Shown one piece after another: positions 14,567-23,693 of a stretch of 27,583 nt of DNA. A program made the position numbers and the translations under genes. The stretch lies in assembly GCA_041749015.1 (NCBI GenBank), contig JBGTCD010000136.1:1-27583 (forward strand), given 5' to 3'. Below the pieces are notes generated by a model, which was given only the letters and a program-made list of their open reading frames with translations, searched no databases and was not told the origin of the DNA. This DNA comes from JBGTCD01 sp041749015 (GTDB lineage Bacteria > Bacteroidota > Bacteroidia > Cytophagales > Cyclobacteriaceae). Every line of letters begins with the position of its first letter. Position 1 is the stretch's first letter.

Positions 14567-15156
14567 ATAAAATAGCCATTTTTGCTTCGGGCAGCGGCAC
14601 CAATGCAGAGGCCATCATTCAGTATTTTATCTACATCCCGGAGGTAACGGTAGTATTGGTGCTGACCAATAATCCCGGAGCAGGCGTAATACAAAGGGCC
14701 AAAAAACTTGATGTGCCGGTACAAGTGTTTTCTAAAGAGGACCTATACGAAACCAATATGGTGGCGGAAACACTGCGAACGATGGCTGTCGATTATATTG
14801 TTTTAGCTGGATTTTTATGGCTCATGCCTGCTGCTTTAGTAAAGGCTTATGAAGGTCGCATCATCAATATTCACCCGGCCCTGCTGCCTGATTATGGTGG
14901 TAAAGGCATGTATGGGGACAGGGTGCATCAGGCTGTAATTCAGAATAAAGAAAAGGAATCGGGCATCACCATTCACCTGGTCAATGAAGAGTATGACAAG
15001 GGGCAGGTGCTCTTGCAGGCAAGGTGCCCGGTACTGCCCGATGATAGCCCTGAAACCCTGGCAAAAAGAATTCACGCCTTGGAGCACCAACATTATCCTG
15101 AAACGATTTACCGGTGGATTAAAAATCATGCTTCATATCCAAATGCAGGTCGTTAA
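14563..15156 (+). CDS. purN: Phosphoribosylglycinamide formyltransferase
   Basis: This 197-residue GAR transformylase performs the third step of purine synthesis with 10-formyl-tetrahydrofolate. It has the N-terminal ASGSGTNAEAI (8-18, phosphate binding), the catalytic INIHPALLPDYGGKGMYG (101-118; Asn102 and His104) and NEEYDKG with Asp145, corresponding to the Asn106-His108-Asp144 triad of E. coli. The Tyr-Gly-Gly-Lys-Gly-Met-Tyr variant is usual in Bacteroidota. The length is normal. It lies four bases inside ubiA and just upstream of purH, so two purine steps are adjacent, although purH also has its own promoter box. Confidence 0.95.
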   Translation: MNKIAIFASGSGTNAEAIIQYFIYIPEVTVVLVLTNNPGAGVIQRAKKLDVPVQVFSKEDLYETNMVAETLRTMAVDYIVLAGFLWLMPAALVKAYEGRIINIHPALLPDYGGKGMYGDRVHQAVIQNKEKESGITIHLVNEEYDKGQVLLQARCPVLPDDSPETLAKRIHALEHQHYPETIYRWIKNHASYPNAGR

Positions 15157-15172
15157 CACGGCAAAAAATTCT

Positions 15173-15180
15173 TACCTTTG
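15173..15180 (+). promoter_or_regulatory. -7 box for purH
   Basis: TACCTTTG matches TAnnTTTG exactly, 24 bases before the purH ATG. The -33 region has only a weak GTTA around 15152. Transcription would start near 15187. Confidence 0.55.
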
Positions 15181-15204
15181 CGACTTCTTAAAGAATAATA
15201 TCAC

Positions 15205-16722
15205 ATGAAAAAAATCACCTCTGCCTTAGTTTCCGTATTCCATAAGGAGGGGCTGGATCCATTATTAGAACTGCTTTCGAAGCAGGGGGTAGTCTTGTAT
15301 TCTACAGGAGGTACCCAAAAACATATAGAGGGCCTGGGTTTGGAGGTCACGGCGGTAGAAGACCTGACTTCGTACCCATCGATTTTTGGTGGCAGGGTCA
15401 AGACCCTTCACCCTAAGGTTTTCGGAGGTATCCTCCATCAGAGAGATCTGGATTCAGACCTTAAAGAGGCCGAACAGTTTGAGATACCACCAATTGATAT
15501 GGTGATTGTGGACCTTTATCCATTTGAAAAAACGGTAGCTTCAGGAGCCTCTGAGGAGGAGGTAATAGAAAAAATAGATATCGGAGGGATCTCCCTGATT
15601 CGTGCGGCTGCTAAAAACTACAAGGACGTCCTGATCATTTCAGATACAGGTCAGTATGCAGAGGCTTTAAAAATTCTCAATGACCAGCAGGGGGCCACTA
15701 CTCTGGAGCAGCGGCGGAAATTTGCCGGCCTTGCCTTTGACGTTTCATCGCATTACGACACACAGATTTTTCAATATTTTAAAGGGGAAGATACCGGATC
15801 ATTTAAATCCAGCATTCAATCCCAAATGCCATTGAGATACGGTGAAAATCCTCATCAGAAAGGCATATTCTACGGTGATTTTGATGCCCATTTTGAGCAA
15901 TTGAATGGAAAGGCCATCTCATATAACAACCTCGTGGATGTAGAAGCCGCCCTTAACCTGGTGGCGGAGTTTGAAGGGGAAACTGCCATGGCGATCATCA
16001 AGCATTGTAATGCTTGCGGGGTAGCTACTGCTGATCCAGTGGCTGGGGCCTATGAAAAGGCGCTTGCGGCCGATCCTGTTTCTGCATTTGGGGGGATATT
16101 GGCTACGAATCAGAAGGTCAATATGGAGGCAGCGGAAAAAATGCATGAGCTGTTTTTTGAGATATTGATTGCGCCCGACTTTGATAAAGACGCATTAGCC
16201 CTGCTTTCTTCAAAAAAGAACAGAATATTACTCCGGTTAAAAAACCTGCCTCAACCAAAAATTCAATTTAAGAGTTTACTGGGTGGGGTGCTGGTGCAAG
16301 ATGCAGACCACATGACCGAAACGGCCGAACATCTCAAAGTAGTAACCGATAGAAAACCTGACCAGGGTGAAATGGGATCCTTGCTATTTGCAGCAAAGGT
16401 TTGTAAGCACTCCAAGTCCAATACAATAGTACTGGCCCGTCAGGGGCAGTTGCTGGCAAGCGGGGTGGGTCAGACTTCAAGGGTTGATGCGCTAAAGCAG
16501 GCAATAGAAAAGGCGGGCTCATTTGGTCAGGAACTGGAAGGGGCTGTAATGGCTTCTGATGCTTTTTTTCCTTTTCCTGACTGTGTAGAGATTGCCAAAT
16601 CGGCTGGAATCACTGCCGTAATTCAGCCTGGAGGCTCGATGCGGGATCAGGATTCAATTGATTTCTGCAATGAAAATAACATGGCTATGGTATTTACCGG
16701 AATTCGCCATTTTAAACATTAA
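15205..16722 (+). CDS. purH: Bifunctional AICAR transformylase / IMP cyclohydrolase
   Basis: This 505-residue enzyme performs the last two steps of purine synthesis. The N-terminal MGS-like cyclohydrolase domain shows LYSTGGTQKH (31-40) and GGRVKTLHPKVFGGIL (62-77). The transformylase domain has RYGENPHQ (211-218) and the catalytic KHCNACGVA (266-274; Lys266 and His267). The C-terminus carries DAFFPFPD and the QPGGSMRD loop. Length and both domains are complete. It is preceded by purN and followed after 71 bp by mreB. Confidence 0.97.
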   Translation: MKKITSALVSVFHKEGLDPLLELLSKQGVVLYSTGGTQKHIEGLGLEVTAVEDLTSYPSIFGGRVKTLHPKVFGGILHQRDLDSDLKEAEQFEIPPIDMVIVDLYPFEKTVASGASEEEVIEKIDIGGISLIRAAAKNYKDVLIISDTGQYAEALKILNDQQGATTLEQRRKFAGLAFDVSSHYDTQIFQYFKGEDTGSFKSSIQSQMPLRYGENPHQKGIFYGDFDAHFEQLNGKAISYNNLVDVEAALNLVAEFEGETAMAIIKHCNACGVATADPVAGAYEKALAADPVSAFGGILATNQKVNMEAAEKMHELFFEILIAPDFDKDALALLSSKKNRILLRLKNLPQPKIQFKSLLGGVLVQDADHMTETAEHLKVVTDRKPDQGEMGSLLFAAKVCKHSKSNTIVLARQGQLLASGVGQTSRVDALKQAIEKAGSFGQELEGAVMASDAFFPFPDCVEIAKSAGITAVIQPGGSMRDQDSIDFCNENNMAMVFTGIRHFKH

Positions 16723-16735
16723 AAATGTTGTTTAA

Positions 16736-16768
16736 TTTACAGTTAAACTGAACAAATTTGTAACTTTC
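16736..16768 (+). promoter_or_regulatory. Possible promoter of the mreB operon
   Basis: TTTA (16736-16739), 21 bp, then TAACTTTC (16761-16768): each element is one base from the consensus. The start site would be near 16774, with a 20-base leader to the ATG at 16794. Read-through from purH is also possible. Confidence 0.38.
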
Positions 16769-16793
16769 AAACCAATTAGTATAAAGCCATAAA

Positions 16794-17819
16794 ATGGGAT
16801 TATTCGATTTCTTCTCCAGCGACATTGCAATTGACCTGGGAACTGCCAATACACTGATTATACATAAGGATAAAATTGTTGTCGATGAGCCTTCAATCAT
16901 AGCCATTGATAAGAACACTAACAAGGTACTTGCCATAGGTCGTGAAGCCATGCAAATGCATGAAAAGACCCATGAAAACATAAAGACCATCCGGCCTCTT
17001 AAGGATGGGGTTATAGCGGACTTTCATGCTGCTGAGCAAATGATCCGTGGGATGATCAAAATGATTGATACGGGAAGCAGGCTGTTTCCTTCATCTCATA
17101 AAATGGTAATTTGTATCCCTTCGGGTATTACAGAGGTAGAAAAGCGGGCGGTCAGAGATTCCGCTGAGCATGCCGGTGCCAAAGAGGTATACATGATTCA
17201 TGAGCCTATTGCTGCTGCCATTGGGATTGGTATCGATATCGAAAGGCCGATAGGCTCTATGATTGTGGATATTGGAGGGGGTACCACAGAGATTGCAGTT
17301 ATTGCCCTTTCCGGAATTGTTTGTGACCAATCTATTAGAATTGCAGGAGACACTTTCAACCGGGATATTCTCGATTATATGCGCAGGCAGCATAACCTCC
17401 TTATCGGAGAGCGGTCTGCCGAAAAAGTAAAAATCGAAGTGGGCTCTGCACTTACCGAATTGGATGATGCTCCTGAAGATTACGAAATTAGGGGCAGGGA
17501 CCTGATGACAGGAATTCCTAAAGTGATCAAGGTATCCTATTCTGAAATAGCCTTTGCTCTGGATAAATCTGTTTCTAAAATTGAGGAAGCCGTTTTGAAA
17601 GCCCTGGAGATATCTCCTCCCGAGCTATCTGCCGATATTTATGATAATGGCATCCATCTCACCGGAGGTGGTGCCTTACTGAGAGGTTTGGATAAAAGGC
17701 TTGCGCTTAAAACTAAGCTTCCTATTCATATTGCAGACGATCCATTAAGGGCTGTAGTGCGGGGTACAGGACTGGCCCTGAAAAATCTGAATGCCTATAA
17801 GGCAGTCTTGATGACCTAA
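16794..17819 (+). CDS. mreB: Rod shape-determining protein, actin homologue
   Basis: This 341-residue bacterial actin polymerises under the membrane and guides the elongation machinery. Nucleotide-site motifs are present: DLGTANTLI (14-22), HEPIAAAIG (136-144), DIGGGTTEIAV (159-169) and LTGGGALLRGLDKRL near residue 300. The N-terminal MGLFDFFSSD resembles the short membrane-binding start of MreB. It is the first gene of a cluster in which mreC, mreD, mrdA and rodA follow with short gaps or an overlap, the classical elongasome operon. Confidence 0.97.
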   Translation: MGLFDFFSSDIAIDLGTANTLIIHKDKIVVDEPSIIAIDKNTNKVLAIGREAMQMHEKTHENIKTIRPLKDGVIADFHAAEQMIRGMIKMIDTGSRLFPSSHKMVICIPSGITEVEKRAVRDSAEHAGAKEVYMIHEPIAAAIGIGIDIERPIGSMIVDIGGGTTEIAVIALSGIVCDQSIRIAGDTFNRDILDYMRRQHNLLIGERSAEKVKIEVGSALTELDDAPEDYEIRGRDLMTGIPKVIKVSYSEIAFALDKSVSKIEEAVLKALEISPPELSADIYDNGIHLTGGGALLRGLDKRLALKTKLPIHIADDPLRAVVRGTGLALKNLNAYKAVLMT

Positions 17820-17859
17820 TTAGCCTGGAATAATGGCTAATAATTTTTGGAAATAAGCC

Positions 17860-18687
17860 ATGCAAAGACTCTTCCTATTTTTATATCGCTATAGGGCGTT
17901 TTTTACTTTTTTATTTTTGGAGGCGGTTTGTGTATGGATGGTAGTAACCTATAACCGTTATCAGGGGGCGGCTTTTTTTAACTCTTCCAGCACGGCCGTA
18001 GCCACCATTATCACCGTTTCTGATAATGTTTCAAATTACTTTTCATTATCACAATCCAACTTGGTGTTGGCAGAAGAAAATGCCATGCTCAGAACTCAGA
18101 TCAGCCGGCTTGGAACAGGAGGAATTATTCCCGAATTAGAAATTATTGTTCCAAGTGATACTACCATGCAATATGAATATATTCCCGCACGGGTGGTCAA
18201 TAATACCGTACGGCTTTTTAAAAACCACATTACCATCAATCGGGGCAGTTATCACGGCATTGAGCCGGGCATGGGCGTAGTGTCTTCATCGGGGGTAATT
18301 GGAAAGGTAAAGACTGTTTCCGGCAAGTTTGCAGTGATCACTTCACTGCTGCACAATGATGTAATGGTATCCTCAAAGGTCAAAAGAACAGGTGACCTGG
18401 CCACAACCCGATGGGATGGGATAGCCCCTCATAAGGCCCAATTGCATTATCTGCCCAGACATACCGCCCCGCTGGTAGGGGATACCATAATCACGTCCGG
18501 GTACAATGCCATTTTTCCTGAAGGGATCATTATAGGGATGATCTCTGAGACAAGCCTTACAGAAAATGATGTATTTCACAATATCCAGATGGAGCTTTCC
18601 AGTGATTTTAACAAAATCGGATTTGTTTACATCATCAAAAATGCTCTTTTGGAGGAGCAAATAGAACTAGAATCTGAAATTGATTGA
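17860..18687 (+). CDS. mreC: Rod shape-determining protein MreC
   Basis: This 275-residue bitopic protein links MreB to periplasmic wall synthases. It has a short cytoplasmic start, one membrane helix (about 13-30), a coiled-coil (62-84, SLSQSNLVLAEENAMLRTQI) and a periplasmic double beta-barrel containing NRGSYHGIEPGMGVVSSSGVIGKV, the family's central signature. It lies 40 bp after mreB and 9 bp before mreD. The length is normal for Bacteroidota MreC. Confidence 0.95.
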   Translation: MQRLFLFLYRYRAFFTFLFLEAVCVWMVVTYNRYQGAAFFNSSSTAVATIITVSDNVSNYFSLSQSNLVLAEENAMLRTQISRLGTGGIIPELEIIVPSDTTMQYEYIPARVVNNTVRLFKNHITINRGSYHGIEPGMGVVSSSGVIGKVKTVSGKFAVITSLLHNDVMVSSKVKRTGDLATTRWDGIAPHKAQLHYLPRHTAPLVGDTIITSGYNAIFPEGIIIGMISETSLTENDVFHNIQMELSSDFNKIGFVYIIKNALLEEQIELESEID

Positions 18688-18696
18688 TACTTTAAA

Positions 18697-19215
18697 ATGA
18701 GAAACCAACCATTATTTTTATGGATTTCATTCTTCGGCTTTTTTCTGGCCCAGGTGCTCCTATTTAATAATGTAGTCCTTACGCCATACGGTTTCTTTTT
18801 TGTTTACATAGGGTTTTTTCTTTTGCTCCCGGTAGAAATGAGTGTAGTTGCCCTGCTGTTTATCGGATTTTTCACGGGGTTCTTTGTAGATATGTTCTAC
18901 AACTCCCTGGGGATGCATGCTTCTGCTAGTGTGGGGCTGATGTTTGTTCGAAATTTTTGGATCAAGGCCATTACTCCGCAGGGTGGCTTTGAACAAGGTA
19001 CTTTACCGACGGTACATTATAATGGGTTGGGGTGGTTTGCGCTTTATGCATTGCCCTTATTAATTTTGCACCTGGGGATATTATTTTTTATTCAGACAGG
19101 AGGGTTTCATTTGGCAGGGTACAGCCTGCTGAAAACTATTTTTTCTGCCGGGTTTACTTTTCTTGTAATTATTATAGTTCAATACCTGTTCATAAAAGGC
19201 AGGGTGAGCATTTAA
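18697..19215 (+). CDS. mreD: Rod shape-determining protein MreD
   Basis: This 172-residue polytopic inner-membrane protein has about five or six hydrophobic helices and little soluble sequence, consistent with MreD, which binds MreC. Sequence identity in this family is low, so the call rests mainly on position between mreC and mrdA, with nine and three bases of spacing, and on topology. A conserved-looking acidic/aromatic loop GFFVDMFYNSLGMHAS (about 61-76) matches the usual MreD pattern. Confidence 0.9.
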   Translation: MRNQPLFLWISFFGFFLAQVLLFNNVVLTPYGFFFVYIGFFLLLPVEMSVVALLFIGFFTGFFVDMFYNSLGMHASASVGLMFVRNFWIKAITPQGGFEQGTLPTVHYNGLGWFALYALPLLILHLGILFFIQTGGFHLAGYSLLKTIFSAGFTFLVIIIVQYLFIKGRVSI

Positions 19216-19218
19216 AAA

Positions 19219-21018
19219 ATGGAAAGAAAATTTATCATACAAATTTTTATTATTCTTACCGGATTGGTATTCCTTTCCAAGCTTTTTGCAATACAGGTTT
19301 TGGATGAGCAATATGAAAGGGCTGCCGATAAAAATACTATTCGGAAGGTGGTCGATTATCCCTACAGAGGGCTGATCTTTGATCGTAATGGGGAGCTGCT
19401 TGTGTACAATATCCCGGAATACGACCTTAAGGTAATCCCAGATCAGGTCCGCGATCTTGATACGGTCAGGTTTTGTAATTTATTAGGCATTACGGAGGAG
19501 GATTTTTTAGAAAGCATAAAGAAAGCAAGGGAGTTTGCGCCTTTTCTTTCCTCCACTTTTATGAAGCAACTTTCTAATGAGGAATTTGCCCGATTACAGG
19601 ATTTGATGGTTGATTTCCCCGGTTTTTTTGTGGAGGCCCGGACAGGCCGTGCCTATACCAAGCCTATACTCGCCAATGCGCTAGGGTACATCAGTGAGGT
19701 TTCAAGGCCGCAACTGGATCGGGATACAACCAATTACTACCGTCAAGGAGATTATATTGGGCAAAGCGGCATAGAAGCTTATTACGAAGAATATCTTAGG
19801 GGAAAAAGGGGGGTAAGATATAAAATTAAAAATGCGCGTGGTATCGAGCGGGGCGCCTTCAAGGATGGCAGGTTTGATACCCTGGCAATACCCGGTGAAA
19901 ATCTCGTTTCTACGATTGATCTGGACCTTCAGGAATATGGAGAAATGCTTTTGGCAGGCAAATCAGGTAGTATTGTAGCCATTGAACCGGCAACTGGTGA
20001 AATCCTTGCCATCGTGTCAGGACCCTCCTATGATCCTAATTTACTTAGAGGAAGGAAATACAGTTCCAATTACAGGGATATCAGCAGAGACAGTCTAAAA
20101 CCCCTTTTCAACAGGCCATTAATGGCAGCCTATCGCCCTGGGTCAATTTTTAAGATTGTCCAGGCCATGATAGCACTTGAGGAGGGGGTCATATATCCAT
20201 CAACGCGAATCCCATGCAATCGTAATATCATTGGATGTCACGGTTCCCATACCAATGAAGATCTCAGGGGCGCTATTACACATTCGTGTAATCCTTATTT
20301 TAGAAATGTATTGCAAAGGGTGGTCAACCAAAATGTAGTGCCAGACACCTATGAGGATACCCGAATCGGCCTGGCCAATTGGAACGTACACGTACGGTCT
20401 TTTGGATTTGGTTGGCCATTAGGCATTGACCTTCCCAATGAAAATTCAGGCCTGATGCCATCTCCAGCCTATTATGACCGGGCATACAATAACCGGCCCT
20501 GGAAGTTTTCCAATATCTACTCTATAGCTATTGGAGAAGGAGAAAATCTGGTGGTGCCGATTCAGATGGCTAATTTTACCGCCATAGTCGCTAACAGGGG
20601 CTTTTATTATACCCCCCACCTGATTAAGTATATCGGTGATTCGCGAGCGCCCCTACCAGAGTATGCTGTAAAAAGATACACCACCGTTTCTCCAGAACAT
20701 TTTGAAGTAGCGGTAGATGGGATGGCGGAAGTGGTGCGCTCAGGTACAGGCCAATATCGGGCTAAACTAAAAGACATCGAGGTCTGCGGCAAAACAGGGA
20801 CCGTTCAGAACGACCCACTACCAGATCACGCAGTTTTTATTGCCTTTGCACCAAAGGATGATCCCAGGATTGCTATTTCGGTTTATGTGGAAGATGCAGG
20901 CCAGGGCGCCCGTGCAGCAGCATCGATTGCCAGCCTGATGATTGAAAAATACCTGCTTGGTGGCACTGAAAGGCCCCATATTGAGGCCTATGTTTTAAAA
21001 GGAGAATTTTTGCATTGA
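19219..21018 (+). CDS. mrdA: Penicillin-binding protein 2, elongasome transpeptidase
   Basis: This 599-residue class B PBP crosslinks peptidoglycan during cell elongation. A membrane anchor (about 7-25) is followed by the N-terminal pedestal (RGLIFDRNGELL, 50-61; GYISEVSRPQL, 156-166; GQSGIEAYYEEYLRGKRG, 181-198). The transpeptidase active site has SIFK (nucleophile Ser309, Lys312), SCN (356-358) and KTG (525-527). All catalytic motifs are intact. It starts three bases after mreD, and its TGA stop overlaps the rodA TTG start. It should pair with RodA as the elongation synthase. Confidence 0.96.
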   Translation: MERKFIIQIFIILTGLVFLSKLFAIQVLDEQYERAADKNTIRKVVDYPYRGLIFDRNGELLVYNIPEYDLKVIPDQVRDLDTVRFCNLLGITEEDFLESIKKAREFAPFLSSTFMKQLSNEEFARLQDLMVDFPGFFVEARTGRAYTKPILANALGYISEVSRPQLDRDTTNYYRQGDYIGQSGIEAYYEEYLRGKRGVRYKIKNARGIERGAFKDGRFDTLAIPGENLVSTIDLDLQEYGEMLLAGKSGSIVAIEPATGEILAIVSGPSYDPNLLRGRKYSSNYRDISRDSLKPLFNRPLMAAYRPGSIFKIVQAMIALEEGVIYPSTRIPCNRNIIGCHGSHTNEDLRGAITHSCNPYFRNVLQRVVNQNVVPDTYEDTRIGLANWNVHVRSFGFGWPLGIDLPNENSGLMPSPAYYDRAYNNRPWKFSNIYSIAIGEGENLVVPIQMANFTAIVANRGFYYTPHLIKYIGDSRAPLPEYAVKRYTTVSPEHFEVAVDGMAEVVRSGTGQYRAKLKDIEVCGKTGTVQNDPLPDHAVFIAFAPKDDPRIAISVYVEDAGQGARAAASIASLMIEKYLLGGTERPHIEAYVLKGEFLH

Positions 21019-22286
21019 GACAGGGGAGTAACATAGGAGCACAACTGGATTGGGCCACCATCCTGATCTTCCTCTTCATTGTTTTGCTGGGATGGCTCAA
21101 TATCTATGCCGCGGTATATGACGAAAAAATCTCTCAAAATATTTTTGATTTATCCACTAGTGCAGGTAAACAATTCCTCTTTATTGTAACGGCCTTGGTG
21201 ATCAGTTTTGCCATCATGATCATCGATTTTAAATTCTTTGAGACCTTTGGGTATTTTATTTATGGCGCGGTAATACTATTGCTGGTATTTGTGCTCGTTT
21301 TTGGGAAAGAAGTAGCCGGATCCAAGTCCTGGTTTGATTTGGGATTTTTCCGGTTTCAGCCTGCCGAATTTGCCAAGTTTGCCACTGCTTTGGCTATTGC
21401 CAAATTTATGGGGGAGGAAAGTGTTAAGATGGATAGGCTCACCAACCAACTAAAAGCCTCCCTGATCCTGGGCATACCCGTGGTCCTGATTTTACTACAG
21501 GGCGATACGGGCACGGCCTTGGTTTTTACCATATTTCTAATTGTCTTCTATCGTGAGGGCATGTCGCCTTTGGTTATTTTATTAGGAATGGCCGCTTTTT
21601 CTATTTTTATCCTTACCCTTTTGGTCGAAAACCACTGGTATTTATATATGGGCATACTAGGTGTTGCGGTTTTCATGATATTGATGAACCGGAAAAGACT
21701 TAAAAGAATATTTCTGATTATTTTTTTCGGAGGGGTTATTTTTGGGGTGATTGAGAGTGTGGATTATATCATCACTGATGTGCTTAAGCCCCACCAGCAG
21801 AATAGAATTCGTGCCCTTATTAATCCTGAGGCAGACCCACTGGGTTATGGCTGGAATGTCACCCAGTCTAAAATCGCCATAGGCAGCGGGGGATTGCAGG
21901 GCAAGGGCTACCTCAATGGTGCACAAACCAAAGGAGAATTCGTGCCCGAACAAACCACTGATTTTATATTTTGTACCATCGGTGAAGAACACGGATGGAT
22001 TGGCAGTATGGTCCTGATAACCTTGTTCGTCATCCTATTACTGCGGATTGTGACGATTGCAGAGCGTCAGAAATGGCGATTTGCCCGAGTTTATGGTTAC
22101 GCCCTGGCGAGCATTCTGTTTTTTCATTTTGCCGTCAATATTGGCATGACCATAGGCTTGTTTCCGGTCATTGGTATCCCACTGCCATTCTTTAGTTATG
22201 GTGGGTCCTCCTTATGGTCGTTTACCATCATGCTGATGGTGCTGATCAAGCTTGATGCCCATAGAATGCAAGTGCTGGTCAGGTAA
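21015..22286 (+). CDS. rodA: SEDS peptidoglycan glycosyltransferase RodA
   Basis: This 423-residue SEDS-family polymerase makes glycan strands with PBP2. It has about ten membrane helices, a KSWFDLGFFRFQPAEFAK loop, and the conserved periplasmic segment GAQTKGEFVPEQTTDFIF followed by GEEHGWIG. The C-terminal IPLPFFSYGGSSLW is a strong family mark. Translation must start near TTG 21015: the first helix begins at residue 14 and no ATG is near. The TTG overlaps the mrdA stop as TTGA. It is last in the mre operon and ends three bases from a convergent gene. Confidence 0.95.
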   Translation: MRQGSNIGAQLDWATILIFLFIVLLGWLNIYAAVYDEKISQNIFDLSTSAGKQFLFIVTALVISFAIMIIDFKFFETFGYFIYGAVILLLVFVLVFGKEVAGSKSWFDLGFFRFQPAEFAKFATALAIAKFMGEESVKMDRLTNQLKASLILGIPVVLILLQGDTGTALVFTIFLIVFYREGMSPLVILLGMAAFSIFILTLLVENHWYLYMGILGVAVFMILMNRKRLKRIFLIIFFGGVIFGVIESVDYIITDVLKPHQQNRIRALINPEADPLGYGWNVTQSKIAIGSGGLQGKGYLNGAQTKGEFVPEQTTDFIFCTIGEEHGWIGSMVLITLFVILLLRIVTIAERQKWRFARVYGYALASILFFHFAVNIGMTIGLFPVIGIPLPFFSYGGSSLWSFTIMLMVLIKLDAHRMQVLVR

Positions 22287-22289
22287 ACC

Positions 22290-23315
22290 CTAAGGATATT
22301 TTTTATCAACTATAGAAAGGAATTCAAGGCCTTCTTCGGTCTCAAGGACTTCTACCTTGCAGGTTTTTTTAATGTAGGCAACGGCATCTTTGCGATTTTG
22401 ACATTCATCTAAAAAAGTTATTGCTGCATCGAAAGCTTCCCGGTTACCCCCAAAAATTTGTTTTGTGAACATGAATTTTTGGTTTAATGAAAGGTAACTC
22501 TTGAGGTTGGCTACCGTGTGTCCTTCATGAACATCGGCTAGTGAGGCCTGCTTCTCACCTTTGGATAAAGTTTCGTTCAAAGTGGTCGCTTTTTTTGCAA
22601 ACCGGTCATTGAGCGCAGTACTCTCAGTGGCCGTGGATGTTGGTTTTTCTGTAGTGGGTTGGGCAGAGGATTCATCCTGCTTCTCTTGGCCATAGATCAC
22701 TTCTAAGGTAAGCCGGCTGATCTCAGAAAATGCCTTGGTAAAAGGCTCAAAATCCTCCGGGTCCTCCTGTATTTCCTCAAAAACCTCATTGAGTAACTTA
22801 AACCCATCCTCAGAAGGCAACTCTTTACCTGGTTTTTCCTTAAGTTTATTTAAATATGCTGCCATGAGGTGCTTATTGACCTTGATGTACTTGTTGGCCT
22901 CCTCAAGGGCTGCCAAATCAATGGGGTCCTGTTTCCTGATCTCTTTACAATAATAATCGTAAGGGGAATAGATAATCAAAATGGCATCCTGAACCGCCTG
23001 CCTTACCAGTGGCTCGAAATCGGCCCTGCTGATGGCGATATTTTTGGAAAGCACATTCATGAAGGTTTTTAAAGCCTGATTTACCTCAGCATCTTCATAA
23101 TCGAAATAGGGACTTTTAAGCTTAGAAAACTCCTTCTTCCACTCCGAGAGCAGCATTTTGAGTATGAAGGCATTAACCTGGGCAATAGGGGTAAACTCTA
23201 AAATATCCTTGCCATTGATCTTAGGGGATTTTCTAAAAAAATCTTCACTTACTTTGGAGGCAAAATTGCTTGCATATGCTTCAATGCCTTCATGATTAAT
23301 ATTACTTTCAGCCAT
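22290..23315 (-). CDS. Cytosolic protein of unknown function
   Basis: This 341-residue protein is not recognised. There is no signal peptide or membrane segment. The N-terminal region (1-210) is predicted largely helical and charged. A low-complexity Ser/Thr/Pro/Glu linker follows (211-236), then a compact C-terminal domain (about 265-341) with LSLNQKFMFTKQIFGGN (275-291), AFDAAITFLDECQ and a final LETEEGLEFLSIVDKKYP. The C-terminal block looks like a conserved module. The gene is convergent with rodA and divergent from the ferredoxin gene (45 bp), so the two may share a regulatory region. Confidence 0.72.
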   Translation of the reverse strand: MAESNINHEGIEAYASNFASKVSEDFFRKSPKINGKDILEFTPIAQVNAFILKMLLSEWKKEFSKLKSPYFDYEDAEVNQALKTFMNVLSKNIAISRADFEPLVRQAVQDAILIIYSPYDYYCKEIRKQDPIDLAALEEANKYIKVNKHLMAAYLNKLKEKPGKELPSEDGFKLLNEVFEEIQEDPEDFEPFTKAFSEISRLTLEVIYGQEKQDESSAQPTTEKPTSTATESTALNDRFAKKATTLNETLSKGEKQASLADVHEGHTVANLKSYLSLNQKFMFTKQIFGGNREAFDAAITFLDECQNRKDAVAYIKKTCKVEVLETEEGLEFLSIVDKKYP

Positions 23316-23335
23316 ATTAAGAATTGGTCCTTAAT

Positions 23336-23343
23336 TTACTTTG
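23336..23343 (+). promoter_or_regulatory. Possible -7 box for the ferredoxin operon
   Basis: TTACTTTG differs by one base from TAnnTTTG. It lies 17 bases before the ATG at 23361, inside the short divergent intergenic region. No clear -33 element is seen. Confidence 0.35.
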
Positions 23344-23360
23344 TTTTAAAATTACGGATT

Positions 23361-23684
23361 ATGCCTGAAATCATTGTCCAAAATCTGAATAATAAAAAGA
23401 TTCCCTTCCAATCAGATCAAAAAACCGCGCTCCAGATATTACACGAAAATTTTGTAGATTGGATGCATGCCTGTGGGGGAAAGGGGCGGTGCACGACTTG
23501 CAAAATGAAGGTGATATCAGGTGGTGAGCATCTGGAAGCCCCCACCATGGCAGAACAGAAGTTTATGAATCAGGGGCAACTAGTGGATGGGGAAAGGCTG
23601 GCCTGCCAGACACGATTGAGCCATTCCATAGAAATTAAAGTGCCCCGGGAAGGAAAAATGCCCCATATTAAATATTCTGATTAA
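23361..23684 (+). CDS. 2Fe-2S ferredoxin
   Basis: This 107-residue plant-type ferredoxin is a small soluble electron carrier. Cluster ligands are Cys38, Cys44, Cys47 (ACGGKGRCTTCKMKV) and Cys82 (ERLACQT), the usual CX5CX2C...C spacing. I chose ATG 23361, giving MPEIIVQNL as the first beta-strand; an in-frame extension to 23292 would add a hydrophobic stretch encoded by the intergenic region and is unlikely. It is closest to class 5/[2Fe-2S] ferredoxins of unknown partner. The thymidine kinase gene follows after nine bases, probably in the same transcript. Confidence 0.9.
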   Translation: MPEIIVQNLNNKKIPFQSDQKTALQILHENFVDWMHACGGKGRCTTCKMKVISGGEHLEAPTMAEQKFMNQGQLVDGERLACQTRLSHSIEIKVPREGKMPHIKYSD

Positions 23685-23693
23685 TTTTATCTC

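Noticed and set aside
23292..23360. Longer N-terminus for the ferredoxin
   Set aside because: It would be translated from the divergent promoter region and adds residues not expected in this family.
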